Origin: Rhynchopus euleeides
Lineage: Eukaryota; Euglenozoa; Diplonemea; Diplonemida; Diplonemidae
Reading direction: 5' to 3'
DNA length: 64,000 bases
Assembly (NCBI GenBank): GCA_963210315.1
Contig: OY723315.1
Coordinates: 1,116,001 to 1,180,000 of the forward strand
Within the stretch, counting starts at the first letter, position 1; each line of letters begins with the position of its first letter. The notes under the pieces are model-generated. The model had not been told where the DNA came from, made no database searches, and worked only from the letters and a program-made list of their open reading frames with translations. This document shows positions 30,011 to 40,897 of this stretch, piece by piece. Position numbers and translations under genes: made by a program.

Positions 30011-31057
30011 ATGCAGCGTCTCGCCACCTTGGAGTACCACCAGTGGCGCCTGAGCAAGCGCATCCTCGCAATCGCCAACGAAGGAGAGCACCCGCACAGC
30101 CTCCCCGGCATCCGCAAGGCGCTGGAGGTGTTCTGCCTGGCGAGCTACTCCCCCAGGGCGGAGTGGCCTCAGCTGTACTCCCGCAGCCGGGATGCCGGGT
30201 CGGAGTTTGCGCGCAAGCTGGAGGGGGACTTCCGCCGCGTCAAGGTGACGGACCCTGCTGAGAAGGTCCGCCTCGTCACGCTTGAAATCCGGAACTCCAT
30301 GGAGAAGATGCCCGCCCGGGAGGGGCTGCGCTACCTCCCCGTCCACAGCGACCGGAAGGGCATCCGTGTCGGAAAGTTCTCCGCCGACTGGACACACCGC
30401 CTCACCCTCCTCAATGCAATCTCGGGAGTCGAGGGTGTTGCCGCCATGCTGCTGCGTTATAAAGCGGCTCTCGCGGAGAGCGCGCAGTGGAGCATCCCCC
30501 CAGAGGTGTACAGCCTCCTCCACAGCGAGCTGGGGTGCACCGGGGAGGGTTTTGCATCGCCCCTCAACTCCTATCTCCTGCCGAAGCGTGGGGCGCGGTA
30601 TTGCTCGCTGTTCCCCGATACGGATGGGGCGTTTAACTCCTGCGGGAATGTGTGGGATTTGGACAATCCCTCCGATCTGGCAGACGGGTGGGTGCTGAAC
30701 CCACCCTTCACCCTCTACCATCTCAACAAGGCGTCGAATCTGGCGCGGCAGTGGCTTCGGAGGGATCTCTCCCTAAGAGTGGTGGTGGTGGGGCGGTCGC
30801 ATGGCACGGTGGGGGCAGCTGCGGGGGGGAAGCGGGTGCAGGTGTCATCCCCATACGACCCGCTCCAGCCGTGGGTGCAGTCGCACATCGAGCTGCCCGC
30901 CTCGGGGCACCATTATATGTCCTCAGAGGGGAGGCGTGTGCAGGCGAATTTCCCCTCGTCGGTTTACATCTGCGGTCCCCCGATCGAGGACCCCTCTGTG
31001 GTGGATCGCATAAGAGAGGCCTTTGTGACGCCGCAGCCTGCGTGTGGCAGTGCCTGA
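30011..31057 (+). CDS. PCIF1-like: PCIF1-like (CAPAM-type) adenine N6-methyltransferase
   Basis: This 348-residue, single-exon protein starts at ATG 30011 (MQRLATLEYHQWRL). Its core matches the PCIF1 methyltransferase fold: SPLNSYL, YCSLFPDTDGAFNSCGNVWDL, then GWVLNPPF with the catalytic NPPF at 230-233, followed by LSLRVVVVGRSH and HHYMSSEGR. PCIF1 methylates the 2'-O-methyladenosine next to the mRNA cap (m6Am). The animal enzyme has an N-terminal WW domain for RNA polymerase II binding, which is absent here, so this is a compact catalytic form. It lies 241 bp upstream of the HPPD-like gene on the same strand. Assignment rests on NPPF plus the surrounding conserved block. Other NPPF/NPPY adenine methyltransferases remain a lesser alternative. 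Confidence 0.82.
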   Translation: MQRLATLEYHQWRLSKRILAIANEGEHPHSLPGIRKALEVFCLASYSPRAEWPQLYSRSRDAGSEFARKLEGDFRRVKVTDPAEKVRLVTLEIRNSMEKMPAREGLRYLPVHSDRKGIRVGKFSADWTHRLTLLNAISGVEGVAAMLLRYKAALAESAQWSIPPEVYSLLHSELGCTGEGFASPLNSYLLPKRGARYCSLFPDTDGAFNSCGNVWDLDNPSDLADGWVLNPPFTLYHLNKASNLARQWLRRDLSLRVVVVGRSHGTVGAAAGGKRVQVSSPYDPLQPWVQSHIELPASGHHYMSSEGRRVQANFPSSVYICGPPIEDPSVVDRIREAFVTPQPACGSA

Positions 31058-31297
31058 TGGTGCGGCCAGGCGGGGCGGTGTTGGGGCCTGAGAGCGGCGG
31101 GGTGGGGAGGGCCCGCGTGGTGTCGGAGGTTGGTTGTTCGATGCGTGGTTTGTGTTGGTTATTTGCTGCCGCCAAGCTCCTGTCATCCCCGCCCCGTTCT
31201 CCCCCGACCCCCCGCCCTGCCTGCCTTCGTGTGTGTGTGTGTGGCGCTTCATGACACCCCGGCACAGGCACCGACACAAAAGGATATCATAGACAAG

Positions 31298-33692
31298 ATG
31301 GAGAACTTCCGCTTCCACCACACGCAGATGTACGTGCACTCGCTCAAGCCCATGGCTGAGTACAAGGCCCTCGAGGAGAGCCTGACTGCCCTGTCGAAGA
31401 AGGGCAGCTTCGACCCCTTCAGCGGGCAGGCCTCGTTCCTGGCCCCCGACGCCCTCCCGGCGCGCATTGCCGAGGCACGCCAGCACTGGACGGAGATGGT
31501 GAAGGATGCCAAGAACCCTGAGTCGTACAAGTCGCAGGACCAGGACATCGTCGAGCAGCTGATTGTGGGCACCGGCTGGAGGGTGACCGCTGAGTACATC
31601 GGGGCCGGCACGCGCTCCGTGCTGGTGTGCACGGAGGACCCCTGTGGCGCCAAGATGGTGGTGACGACCAAGACGGGCGACAGCGACGAGGGTGAGGTGT
31701 ACGCCCACTTCCGCGCCTCCCGTGTGCAGACGTTCCACGACGCCCACATCCAGCGTGAGGGTATCTCGGTGCTCTCCTTCGAGGTGGCCCCCGGGTCCCT
31801 GGAGGGCATCCACGGGAAGTACACCAAGCTGCACCCCAACCTGCTGGTGGCGGGCATCCAGTCGTTCACCGACAGCCGCACCGTGCAGGAGGGCGAGAAG
31901 CAGCAGGACGTCTCGATGGGCTCCTTCAAGTGCCTGGACGTGTACGCCTACTACGCGGCGGACGGCAAGGCCGCTGACAAGGGCACGGTGCTGCGCTTCA
32001 CGGAGCGCACCGGCTCGTTCGCCAACACCCCCGGCTTCGGCAACCCCCACGGTGTGCTGCCCGGGCTGAAGGACGTGCCTGCCACGTTCGACGGCACGTC
32101 GTGCTCGGCCTACTCCGACCACTGGGTGAGCAACGTGATTGACCGCAACGGGTTCCTCAAGACGCTGGAGGACACGCTGGGGTTCACCCCTAAGGTTGAC
32201 TTCAACGCCGGTGTGGTGGCTGCGGGTGAGGCCATCATCGAGTCGACGGTGACGGGTAACACGTCGTCGCTGGACACCCAGGACCTGAAGGTGGCCTTCG
32301 AGGACCAGTCGCAGGTGTACCTGCCCATCAACAACGCGCTCAGCAAGGTGGGTCACGTGGCTGGGTACATTGACGAGCTGGGCCAGGGTGTGCAGCACCT
32401 GGCATGCCGTGTGAAGAACCTGACGAGCTTCATCGAGCGTGTGTCGAACTACCGCAAGATCACGGGCCAGGGCTTCAGCTTCCTGCGCATCCCGCGCTCG
32501 TACTACGGCCGCCTGTCTGCCTCGACCCTCGTCAAGAGCGAGGTGTCGCAGGCCGTGGCTGACGCCGTGTGCGCCGCGCTGATCAAGGCTGGCTGGTCCA
32601 CGCCCGCGGGTGTTGTGGTGATGGACATCACGGCCGACAAGGTGAAGGCGCTGGAGATCGCCGCCGACCTGAAGGCTGAGTTCGACGCCAAGATCGACAC
32701 CATCGTTGCGCTGGTGCTGCGCTCCCGCTACGAGAACATCCACAGCCTGCTGCGCGACCTCATCCACGAGGACGAGTACCTCCGCATCGTGGAGAACCAG
32801 GTGCTGGTCGACATCCAGGTATGTCATCGATGAGCTAGCATTTGCCCACACACCACACCACACCACCATCACAGGGCAACGACATTCTGTACCAGATCTT
32901 CACGTCGAACATCCTGCAGAAGAACGCTGGTGAGGAGTCCCCCTTCCTGGAGTTCATCCAGCGTGTGTGCGCCTCGCACACGGGCAAGAAGATCCGCCCG
33001 GGCTGCGGCGGGTTCGGGATCCGCAACTTCCTGACCCTGTTCCTGTCCATCGAGGTGTCCAAGGCCATGCTCGAGTTCGAGACGGCGTCGGCGAAGGGCG
33101 ACGCGAAGCTGGCTGACCGCGCACAGCGCATGGTGAACGCCTTCACCGACCAGCTGGACGAGTCCAACCCCATCCTGACGTCCATCAGCGACGCCATGAC
33201 GCTCGAGGCCGACTCGCTGGAGGCAGCAGAGAAGGTTGACGGCGAGGAGAAGGCCAAGCACCTCAAGATCGCTGAGGAGCAGCGCAAGGTGAAGGAGGAG
33301 GTATGTCTGGTTGCATGCCCACACCGCAGGCCTTCTGTGTCCTGCCTTCGAGCCCTCTAACGCCCCGCCCCGTCACACAAGTCACAATGATGAAAGAACA
33401 CTAATCCCAGCTCGATGATCGACACTGATATTAACTTGGATGCGTTTCACGATGGTCTACTGATGTGACATGCGACACCCCCCCACCCTACTGTCACCCT
33501 CCAGTGACTTGCCGTGCCTTGCATTAACCGGTTGGGGCCCCAACCACACTGCCACTACCTTCACCACCAGAGGCATGGGGCACAAGATACATACCACACA
33601 CTACCCACACCATGCGACAGGGCAACGAGAAGCTGAAGGTGACCAGCACCCGCTACAAGGACATGCTGAAGGCCATCAGGCAGGAGGCGTGA
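31298..33692 (+). CDS. 4-hydroxyphenylpyruvate dioxygenase-like (VOC superfamily) protein
   Basis: Three exons (31298-32818, 32875-33300, 33621-33692) encode 672 residues. Introns of 56 and 320 bp both begin GTATGT. The 2-His-1-Glu iron site of HPPD is visible: SDHWVSN (His275), GVQHLACRV (His367) and FLEFIQRV (Glu533). Family hallmarks NDILYQIFT before the Glu and CGGFGIRNFLTLFLSIE after it are also present; the Glu lies in exon 2, so splicing is needed for an active centre. HPPD converts 4-hydroxyphenylpyruvate to homogentisate in tyrosine degradation and in tocopherol/plastoquinone synthesis. At 672 residues it is far longer than the usual 380-440, with inserts and a charged helical tail. 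A diverged paralogue acting on another 2-oxo acid is therefore possible. The frame is open upstream of the ATG, but a CAG ends at 31266. Confidence 0.85.
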
Positions 33693-33999
33693 TAACGCAG
33701 GGTGTCGCCTCGCCCAGTCTGCGGGACGCGGGGGAGGGGGGCATGCACAGCCTGAAGGCAAGCAAGCCCCCCTCCCCCCCCACCCCTTGCTCGAGGGGCG
33801 GTCGCACTCGGGACTGGCTCGGGCTGGTGTGTCGGGGGAGGCGTGTTTCTCCCACACACCACCGCCGCTCCCTCTTCCCAAAACCCTTCATCTACCGCCT
33901 CTTTCAAAGTTTCTTTTATTTTGGCTCAGAACTTCATTGTTTGTTTTTTTTTACCTCGTGGGAAGGGTGGTCTGGCAGCCGCTGTTGTCTTGTTCTGCT
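33693..33999. other. Gap between HPPD-like gene and LINE
   Basis: 3' flank of the HPPD-like gene. The LINE reading frame stays open through part of it, but this portion is T-rich low-complexity sequence and does not resemble LINE protein, so the insertion point is near 34000. Confidence 0.45.
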
Positions 34000-36900
34000 G
34001 AGGCAGGCCTTTGCAACAGCAAATTTGCACGAACGCCAGCTGCAGCCACACACCCGGCAGCTAAAGCCCGCCAACTATGGAACTGGGCAGCGGCAGACTG
34101 GCCCGCATTCACTGAGGAGCTGGAACGGCTGTCACGCAAAGTGACGAAGTGGAATGACCCGAAGGAATCCTTCCACAAGTGGCTGGGACTGGTACGCACG
34201 GTCGCAGCCAAACACATCCCGACGAAGCGAAGCTCTCGCCCCCGCAAGCGGTGGTTCACAAGCAAGGTGAAACGTGCGATACGGGCGCGGAACGAGGAAT
34301 CGCGCAGACACGCCCAGACCGCACACCTGTCCCAGGACGACTACGACAAGCTGGACAAGCTGACCACCGACGCCACCAACGCCGTCCTCGAAGCAAAGCG
34401 CACAACCTGGGAAACCAGGTGCCAGGCCGCGAGCACCAGCAGCGACCTCGGCGCCACCTTCCGGCTTGTGCGAGAACTCGACGGCCGCAAAATCCAACAG
34501 GCTGCCTTCCCACTTGTCGACGGAGGGGTCCCGGTGACCGACCCCAAAGCTAAGGCGGACCTCCTCTGCAGCCACTACGCCAAGATCAGCGAAGGAAGCG
34601 ACCAACAGCCACAAGCAGCACACACCCCGCAGCATGCGAATGACCAGACACCCCCCGAGCTCTCAGCTGCCGAAGACGACTTCTCCAAAGAGGAGCTGAA
34701 CGCGGCTCTATCCGAACTGCAGGAGCGGAAATCCCCAGGGCCTGACGACCTCAACAACGAGCTGCTGATGCATCTGGGCCCCCAGGCACGGCAGGGACTC
34801 CTGCATGTGCTCAACCTGTCGTGGAACAGCGGCATCCTCCCCGACGCGTGGACACGAGCAGTCATCATCCCGATCCTGAAACCGGGGAAGCCAGCAACGG
34901 CAGCGTCCTCGTACCGACCAATCGCGCTCACCAGCACAGCGTGCAAGGTGCTAGAAAAAATGGTGAAGAGGCGCATGGAGCAGCTCATGCTCGACGACGC
35001 CTACCCACAGGTGGAGGGGCACTGCGCGAACCAGGCAGGGTTCCAGCGGCTGAGATCGACAACCGACCAACTAGCCTACATCACCCAAACAGCGACGGAC
35101 GCCCTCTCCTCCGGAAAGGCAGCTGTCACCCTGTACTTCGACCTCGAGAAAGCCTTCGACAAGGTCAGCAAGCACGCAGTCATCAACAGTGTCAGACGGA
35201 AGGGCTTCCCCCCGAAATTCACCAGATGGCTACACAACTACCTCAGCAACCGCCGAGCCGCCGCACAGGTGCACGGGGTAAGAAGCGACTACTACGACTT
35301 CAACAACGGGGTCCCGCAGGGAACAGTGCTCTCGCCCCTGCTCTTCAACTGCGTGATGGACGATGTATCTCGAGCCATCACCGCCTCCCCTAACATCCAC
35401 CCAGCGGTGTTCGCAGATGACATCGCAGTACTCGTCGTCGGGGACAACTACACTGAAGCCCTAAGCACCGCACAGGGCGTCATATCCACACTCGCCGCCG
35501 AAATCCCACTCCACGGGCTGCAGCTCTCCCCCAGTAAATGCTGCTACACGCTGATGGGAACGACGCCCGCAGCGTTGGGCGAGCACAGACGCATGGAGCT
35601 CCCAGACGGCACCCCCCTCCAGCACGAATCGACAGCGAAGTACCTCGGGGTCTACATCGATGCCTGCCACACGATGACAGACCACGTCGACCACGTCGTG
35701 ACCACCTGCATGCGACGCCTGAGCATTCTGCGTATGTTGGCAGGCACTGACTGGGGCTCAAGTGGAGACACGCTGCGCCAGGCCTACCTGACATATGTCT
35801 ACCCCATCCTGATGTACGCCGCCAGCGTCTACACCCCTGGCCTGTCCACGAAGAACCTCAAACGCCTGCGAGATGTCCACCGCATGGCAGCCCTGATCAT
35901 CACGGGCTGTATGAAGAACACCAGCACGGCAAAGCTCCTCTGGGAATCACACCTGCGAGACCTCGACCTCGACTTCAAGGTCGCGGTGTGCACAGACCAC
36001 GAACGCTTCCGCCGCGTGCCCCACTCCCCAGGATACCGGGCGCAACTAAACACCGGGAACACGGGAGGCAGCTGGCTACATCAGGCACGGAGTCTGGTGA
36101 AATCCTCGAAGGTCGACGGGCGCACCCCCCTGCTGGCCCCCCTGCATGCAGCACACCCCATCCCCCCCTGGGAATGGAACCTGGTGCTGCCACGAGTACA
36201 CATCCTGGCGACGCTGCCGGGGCTCACCGCCCCAAAGGCCGCCACCCCGAAAGACACCCTCCGGGACCTGGCAGAGCAGACCATCCAGGCCCTCCCGACA
36301 TGCGCCTGGCATGTGTACACCGACGGGTCAGTCTCCAACTCCACATCGCGGCAACAGCAGGGCGGCGCAGGAGCAGCGGTGTACAGCATGCCGGAGGGCC
36401 GCCTCAGGAAAAAGCTCGCCTGGCCGGCAGGACTCCGCTGCATCAGCTACCAGGCGGAGCTGGTGGCCATCAGAGAATCCCTCGCTCACCTATGCACCCT
36501 GGTATCCCCAGGCGAAACGATCGCCATCCTCACAGACTCGCAGAGCGCACTGAACGCGCTGCTGAGCGGCCCGCAGCGAGCGAGAGGATCCACCGAATGG
36601 GACATCTGGAGGTGGTTGAACGAGCTCGCCCAAACCCACGATGTCACCACCCACCTCCGCTACATCCCGTCACACGTTGGGGTAGCAGGGAACGAACTCG
36701 CTGACAAACAGGCGCAAATCGGTGCCTTCCGGCCGCAGATGGAACCGGTTAGCCTCGCGTCGGCTCGTGTCGTCCTCCGCCGACACATCTACAACGACGC
36801 AACGGTGCCCCGCACGGACAGCGTGTACGCGTACCGTTCGGGAATCGGGGAGACGCGACTGCAACGCCCCGACCTCCGCATGGAGGGACTCACCCGCTTA

Positions 36901-37200
36901 GGGGAAACCACCATCCGCCGACTCCGGGCCGACCACCACCGCCTGGTCTACGACCATGACATCCCGGGCACGGCACAACCACCTTGCCAACCCTGCCTGA
37001 AGCATGCGCCGGGCCACCCCCCGCCTGGGGTCTCACTGAAGCACCTCTTCTTCGGCTGCCCCGCGACAGCGTCGGCCCGACACCACCTCACAGCCACAAA
37101 CGTGCACAACCTGCTGTTGCACAACTGCAAGGAGGCGCTGCGCTACCTGGCCGAGGCAGGGGTAACGGAGCACGGCGAGAAGGACTACCTGAACGCGTGA
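34000..37200 (+). mobile_element. 5'-truncated LINE with RT and RNase H
   Basis: A non-LTR retrotransposon fragment: it begins just after where the endonuclease domain would end and continues through reverse transcriptase, RNase H and a C-terminal Cys/His region. The 5' truncation is typical of incomplete target-primed reverse transcription. The remaining frame has no stop in over 1060 codons, which suggests a young copy. RNase H points to the I/Tad/R1/LOA-type clades. The 3' end and target duplication could not be fixed. Confidence 0.85.
34000..37200 (+). CDS. LINE ORF2-type polyprotein fragment (RT-RNase H)
   Basis: About 1066 codons are open to the stop at 37198-37200; there is no natural start because the 5' part is missing. 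In order: a basic linker (RSSRPRKRWFTSKVKRAIRAR, given in part); the RT domain at ~34680-35450, with KSPGPDDLNNELL, SYRPIALTSTACKVLEKM, LYFDLEKAFDKV, GVPQGTVLSPLLFN and the catalytic FADD; a thumb region; RNase H at ~36300-36720, with YTDGS, ELVAIRES, LTDSQSAL and SHVGVAGNELADKQA, so the D-E-D-D set is present; and a C-terminal C-x2-C...H...C segment near 36980-37060 (CQPCLKHAPGH). The apurinic-type endonuclease is absent. No stop or frameshift is visible in the part that remains. Confidence 0.85.
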   Translation, partial: EAGLCNSKFARTPAAATHPAAKARQLWNWAAADWPAFTEELERLSRKVTKWNDPKESFHKWLGLVRTVAAKHIPTKRSSRPRKRWFTSKVKRAIRARNEESRRHAQTAHLSQDDYDKLDKLTTDATNAVLEAKRTTWETRCQAASTSSDLGATFRLVRELDGRKIQQAAFPLVDGGVPVTDPKAKADLLCSHYAKISEGSDQQPQAAHTPQHANDQTPPELSAAEDDFSKEELNAALSELQERKSPGPDDLNNELLMHLGPQARQGLLHVLNLSWNSGILPDAWTRAVIIPILKPGKPATAASSYRPIALTSTACKVLEKMVKRRMEQLMLDDAYPQVEGHCANQAGFQRLRSTTDQLAYITQTATDALSSGKAAVTLYFDLEKAFDKVSKHAVINSVRRKGFPPKFTRWLHNYLSNRRAAAQVHGVRSDYYDFNNGVPQGTVLSPLLFNCVMDDVSRAITASPNIHPAVFADDIAVLVVGDNYTEALSTAQGVISTLAAEIPLHGLQLSPSKCCYTLMGTTPAALGEHRRMELPDGTPLQHESTAKYLGVYIDACHTMTDHVDHVVTTCMRRLSILRMLAGTDWGSSGDTLRQAYLTYVYPILMYAASVYTPGLSTKNLKRLRDVHRMAALIITGCMKNTSTAKLLWESHLRDLDLDFKVAVCTDHERFRRVPHSPGYRAQLNTGNTGGSWLHQARSLVKSSKVDGRTPLLAPLHAAHPIPPWEWNLVLPRVHILATLPGLTAPKAATPKDTLRDLAEQTIQALPTCAWHVYTDGSVSNSTSRQQQGGAGAAVYSMPEGRLRKKLAWPAGLRCISYQAELVAIRESLAHLCTLVSPGETIAILTDSQSALNALLSGPQRARGSTEWDIWRWLNELAQTHDVTTHLRYIPSHVGVAGNELADKQAQIGAFRPQMEPVSLASARVVLRRHIYNDATVPRTDSVYAYRSGIGETRLQRPDLRMEGLTRLGETTIRRLRADHHRLVYDHDIPGTAQPPCQPCLKHAPGHPPPGVSLKHLFFGCPATASARHHLTATNVHNLLLHNCKEALRYLAEAGVTEHGEKDYLNA

Positions 37201-39598
37201 ACCAAATAACATCATCAGAGAACAAGGGCTTCGGCCCGACCTCCCAGCACCCCCCCCCCCCCCATCCCAGCCCCACGTCACTTTCCACAGGCCGCCAGGC
37301 GCGTCAGCGTCGGCGACCGCCCGCCCCCAGTCTGAGAGGCATCAGCCGAATCTCGGTGGAGGCGGGCACAAAACAAAAGGGAGAGTCGTCACTGTGCATA
37401 TCAGCACGGTCCCGCCCTCTGTGCCAGACCAACACACCACCAAAGGAAAAGAGGAAGAGGCGACGTAAGGCAATGCCTCCGTGCGGCCAGGAGAACACGA
37501 AATAGCGACCCCCTCAACGGGGAATGCTACGAGCACGGCCAAAAATCGTTCAAATCGTTCAAATTGCGACAACAGACATACGATGACGGAGGGGGTGGTG
37601 GGCTGGTGTGGTGCCGATGAGAGTCTATGTGTGTGCAGCTATCACACATGGCTTTGAGATGACGCAAGGCGGGGCAGGGGGGAAAATATCCAACGATACA
37701 AGCGAAGTGTGACCCTGTGTGCTTATTGTCTCCATCCCTCCCCCCCTCCCCCTGGCGAGGTTGCAGATCAGTTCGGGCCGTTGACATGCCGCAAAGCCAC
37801 ACAAAAAAAACCGATCTTTTGGTGGAGCACAACATTCACCTCCACCAAGTTCATATTTTTTTGTGGCAGAATCGTGTTTTCACCTCCCCTCCCCTCCCTA
37901 CTCGTCCACCTCCGCCACGCATCTGCCCTTCCCTGCCGGAGCTGTGTGGTATTCTTTTTTTTGTCCAAAAAAAAGAAAAGAGGGAGCCTTTTCGCAGCGG
38001 CGTGTGTTTTCCACCTGATTTACAGGCAGGAAACCCTCTCGGCGAAAAAAGAAAGGAGATTGCCGATTGGCGAAAATCACCTCCCCTCGAACAAAAAAAA
38101 TTGCAGTCAAATAAAAAAAAGCAAACGGGTTGCTTCCCAAACGAGTGAACGAAATACAGTGAAGCTCATTATCTACACCAGACACTGGGAACTGCTCCCA
38201 CCGGAGGACGGCTGTGTGTGCCGAAAGCGCCATACCGCCCACCTAAGTCCCTGTGTGTCGAAGCAGCACCCATTCTGAAGTCTGACAGAAGCGATTGCTG
38301 TGGCACGGGGGGGGAGGGTAGGTGTCCAGGAAGTGCTTTGCTGACCCTGTTGAGAGAGCTCGGAAAAATGGGGAAAGAAAAAAAAAGATACATCAACAAA
38401 AAAAAGGGAAGAGAAAACAATGGCAAAAAAACCGGGGGGGGGGGGGGCAGCCAACAAAACGTCTGGCTGTGATTCGCATTTCCCTTGGGTCTCTGCCAAA
38501 TTGGTGCCAAGTTTTTTTTGGCAGCGGTGGGAGTGAGAAGGGTGTGAGGCCGGGACATCGACGGCCTTGCTATATATCCTGCGATCACAAAAGAAGCCAC
38601 TGTCATGATGAAGGGCTGGCCATACTGTTGGATGCGCCAGCCGGGGGGGGGGGAGGGTGGAAGGGGCTTTTTTTATCAGCCAACCGTAACAACACAGGCC
38701 CTCATCCATCCCCGACCCCCACCCTACCCCGACACGCTGTATCGTAGCCCCTGGTGGCACGGTATTATCTGGCACGCCACACAACACGAATACACCAACG
38801 GAGAAACTACATCCTCTCTGTCCTCCCATTGATGTGGTTCAGCTGGCAGCGTATCCCCCCCCCCCCCCCCTCACCCAACTCGTTTACCCCCATCTCACGT
38901 TCTCGTAGTTTTACTCGTATCTTCTTCTCTTTTGATCTCTCTCTCTCTCTCTCTCTCTCCACCCCACACATCCGAATAGTGTTATTTTTCGACAGGGTTG
39001 CAGAAAAAATACCATGGATTTGTCCCTTTTCTCCTCCATCCGTCCCCCACTTCCCGTTTTTCTTCCAGTGTGAGTTTTTTTTTCATTACCCCCCCACGCG
39101 TGCATGTGTGTGCGAAGAAGGTTCAGATGTTGGATTTTTTTTTGCAAAGGATTTTCTCCCCCCCTCTCTCTCTCTCCCTGGCCACGACCCACCTCTCACC
39201 TCCCAGCCCCCTTCCCCCAGGTTTGTAGAATCAAACCTCGTGGAACCGTGTCAGCGCGTCTCGTCACCGGTCCGGGCAAGATCAAGCAGATGGCAGGTGT
39301 TGCTGTGCAGCATATACACCCTGCACGGCAAAGGTGAGGAACTTTGTGGACAACGCCAACCAATCGGGGGTGGGGGTGGGGGTGGGGGGGAAGGTTTTTC
39401 CAGGGTGGCATGGCGGAGATCATTGTTTGCCGCCGCAAGGTGATGGACTCCCCCCCTCCCCCCTCCCTCCCCCCTCCAAGAAGCATTCAAAAGCCAAATC
39501 CGGAATACGGGGAAAACACGTTGCATGCCACACAGACCACACACGCGGCTTTCACCACCTCCACCACCACACCCCACAGCCGCCACAGGACATACACG
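37201..39598. other. LINE 3' side and intergenic region, no gene
   Basis: A C14 run at ~37248-37261, repeated ATCGTTCAA motifs near 37546 (also at 41250-41282), A-rich and G-rich tracts at 38370-38450, a (CT)n run at about 38938-38960 and long C/T tracts are present. CAGs ending at 39579 and 39588 precede the DHODH ATG. No reliable coding frame is visible on either strand. Confidence 0.5.
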
Positions 39599-40897
39599 AT
39601 GCGTGGCCTGGTCAGTATCGGAGGGGGTGTTGTTGCGGCAGGCGCGGCATTCTCCCTGCTCCCCAAGTCTCAGAAATGGGAGGTGCACAGCGCTGTCGCC
39701 GACCTGGGCACCACGCTGCTGCGCAAGCTGGACGCTGAGACGGCGCACCACGCTGCAATCCTCGCCGCTTCTTGGAAGCTCACCCCGGTCGCCCCCGCAA
39801 CCGACCCGGTGCTCTTCACTAACTGCCTCGGCCTGGGGTTCGAGTCGCCCATTGGGCTCGCCGCAGGGTTCGATAAGAACGCCGAGGCAATCGAGGGCCT
39901 GCTGGACCTCGGGTTTGGGTTCGTTGAGATCGGGACGGTGACACCCCTTGCACAGGCGGGCAATGAGAGGCCGCGCATGTTCCGCCTGGAGGAGGACCGG
40001 GGTGTGATCAACCGTTATGGCTTTAACAACGACGGGATGGATGTCGTGGAGCCGCGTGTGCGCGCAGCCCAGAAGCACGGCAAGCCGCTGGGGATCAACG
40101 TGGGGAAGAACAAGGTGACCCCTGAGGCTGAGGCTGTGTCGGACTACAGCAAGACCATCCGCAAGCTCGGGCCCCACGCCGACTACCTGGTGGTGAACGT
40201 GTCGTCGCCCAACACCCCCGGCCTGCGCGACCTGCAGAAGAAGGAGGTGCTGCAGAAGCTGCTGACCACCCTCGTGTCGGTGCGCGGGGAGCTGGCGCAC
40301 AACCCCCCGATCCTTGTGAAGATCGCGCCTGACCTGAACCCTGCGGAGCTGAAGGACATCGCGGATGCGTCGCTTGCGGCGAAGGTGGATGGCGTGATTG
40401 TCAACAACACCACGATCTCGCGGCCTGACACCCTGCAGTCGGAGAACAAGACGCAGGCTGGCGGGCTCTCTGGGCGCCCTCTGCGTGAGCTGGCGACACA
40501 GACCATCAGCAACATGTACACCCACCTGCAGGGGCGCGTCCCCATCATCGGTGTGGGTGGCATTGGCTCTGGCAAGGATGCCTACGAGAAGATCCGTGCA
40601 GGTGCCTCGCTGGTTCAGATCTACTCCATGTATGTGGCTCTCTATATACTCTCGAACGATTCGGGAACGACTTTTTTGTTGGCTCCTTTTTTGATGTGGA
40701 GGGGCAAACGGGCTCCATTCCTGCTTCTCACGCGTGCACACCATTCACCATCCCTCTCCTGCAGGCTTGCGTATGAAGGGCCGTCCCTGGCCCACCGTGC
40801 CAACATCGAGCTGGCCGAACTGCTGAAGGACGCAGGCTACACATCTGTGAAGGATGCCGTGGGTGCGGCGCACAGGGAATCTGCTGGGTCCGCATAA
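39599..40897 (+). CDS. DHODH: Dihydroorotate dehydrogenase, class 2 (quinone-dependent)
   Basis: Two exons (39599-40629 and 40765-40897) encode 387 residues; the 135-bp intron begins GTATGT and splits an ATG codon. The enzyme oxidises dihydroorotate to orotate with FMN and ubiquinone in de novo pyrimidine synthesis at the mitochondrial inner membrane. The N-terminus (LVSIGGGVVAAGAAFSLLP) is a membrane/targeting segment as in class 2 enzymes. Motifs: ESPIGLAAGFDKNAEAI, NRYGFNNDGMD, VVNVSSPNTPGLRDLQ with the class 2 catalytic Ser at 203, KIAPDLNP, VIVNNTT, GLSGRPL and IGVGGIGSGKDA. Cytosolic class 1 enzymes use Cys at the catalytic position and lack the N-terminal helix. Length is normal. The assignment implies a respiratory mitochondrion. 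Confidence 0.96.
   Translation: MRGLVSIGGGVVAAGAAFSLLPKSQKWEVHSAVADLGTTLLRKLDAETAHHAAILAASWKLTPVAPATDPVLFTNCLGLGFESPIGLAAGFDKNAEAIEGLLDLGFGFVEIGTVTPLAQAGNERPRMFRLEEDRGVINRYGFNNDGMDVVEPRVRAAQKHGKPLGINVGKNKVTPEAEAVSDYSKTIRKLGPHADYLVVNVSSPNTPGLRDLQKKEVLQKLLTTLVSVRGELAHNPPILVKIAPDLNPAELKDIADASLAAKVDGVIVNNTTISRPDTLQSENKTQAGGLSGRPLRELATQTISNMYTHLQGRVPIIGVGGIGSGKDAYEKIRAGASLVQIYSMYVALYILSNDSGTTFLLAPFLMWRGKRAPFLLLTRAHHSPSLSCRLAYEGPSLAHRANIELAELLKDAGYTSVKDAVGAAHRESAGSA

Noticed and set aside
31130-31297. Upstream extension of the HPPD-like protein
   Set aside because: No ATG, low-complexity C/GT-rich sequence, and an acceptor-like CAG just before the chosen start.
30923-32872. Very long open frame antisense to the HPPD-like gene
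   Set aside because: High G/C at third positions removes stops from the complementary strand; the product has no recognisable motifs and the sense strand is clearly coding.
33787-33999. N-terminal extension of the LINE frame
   Set aside because: Open by chance; composition is T-rich flank and the start is not ATG, so the LINE protein is taken from about 34000.
39251-40744. Long open frame antisense to DHODH
   Set aside because: Same GC-driven shadow effect; no motif and it runs across a real intron.
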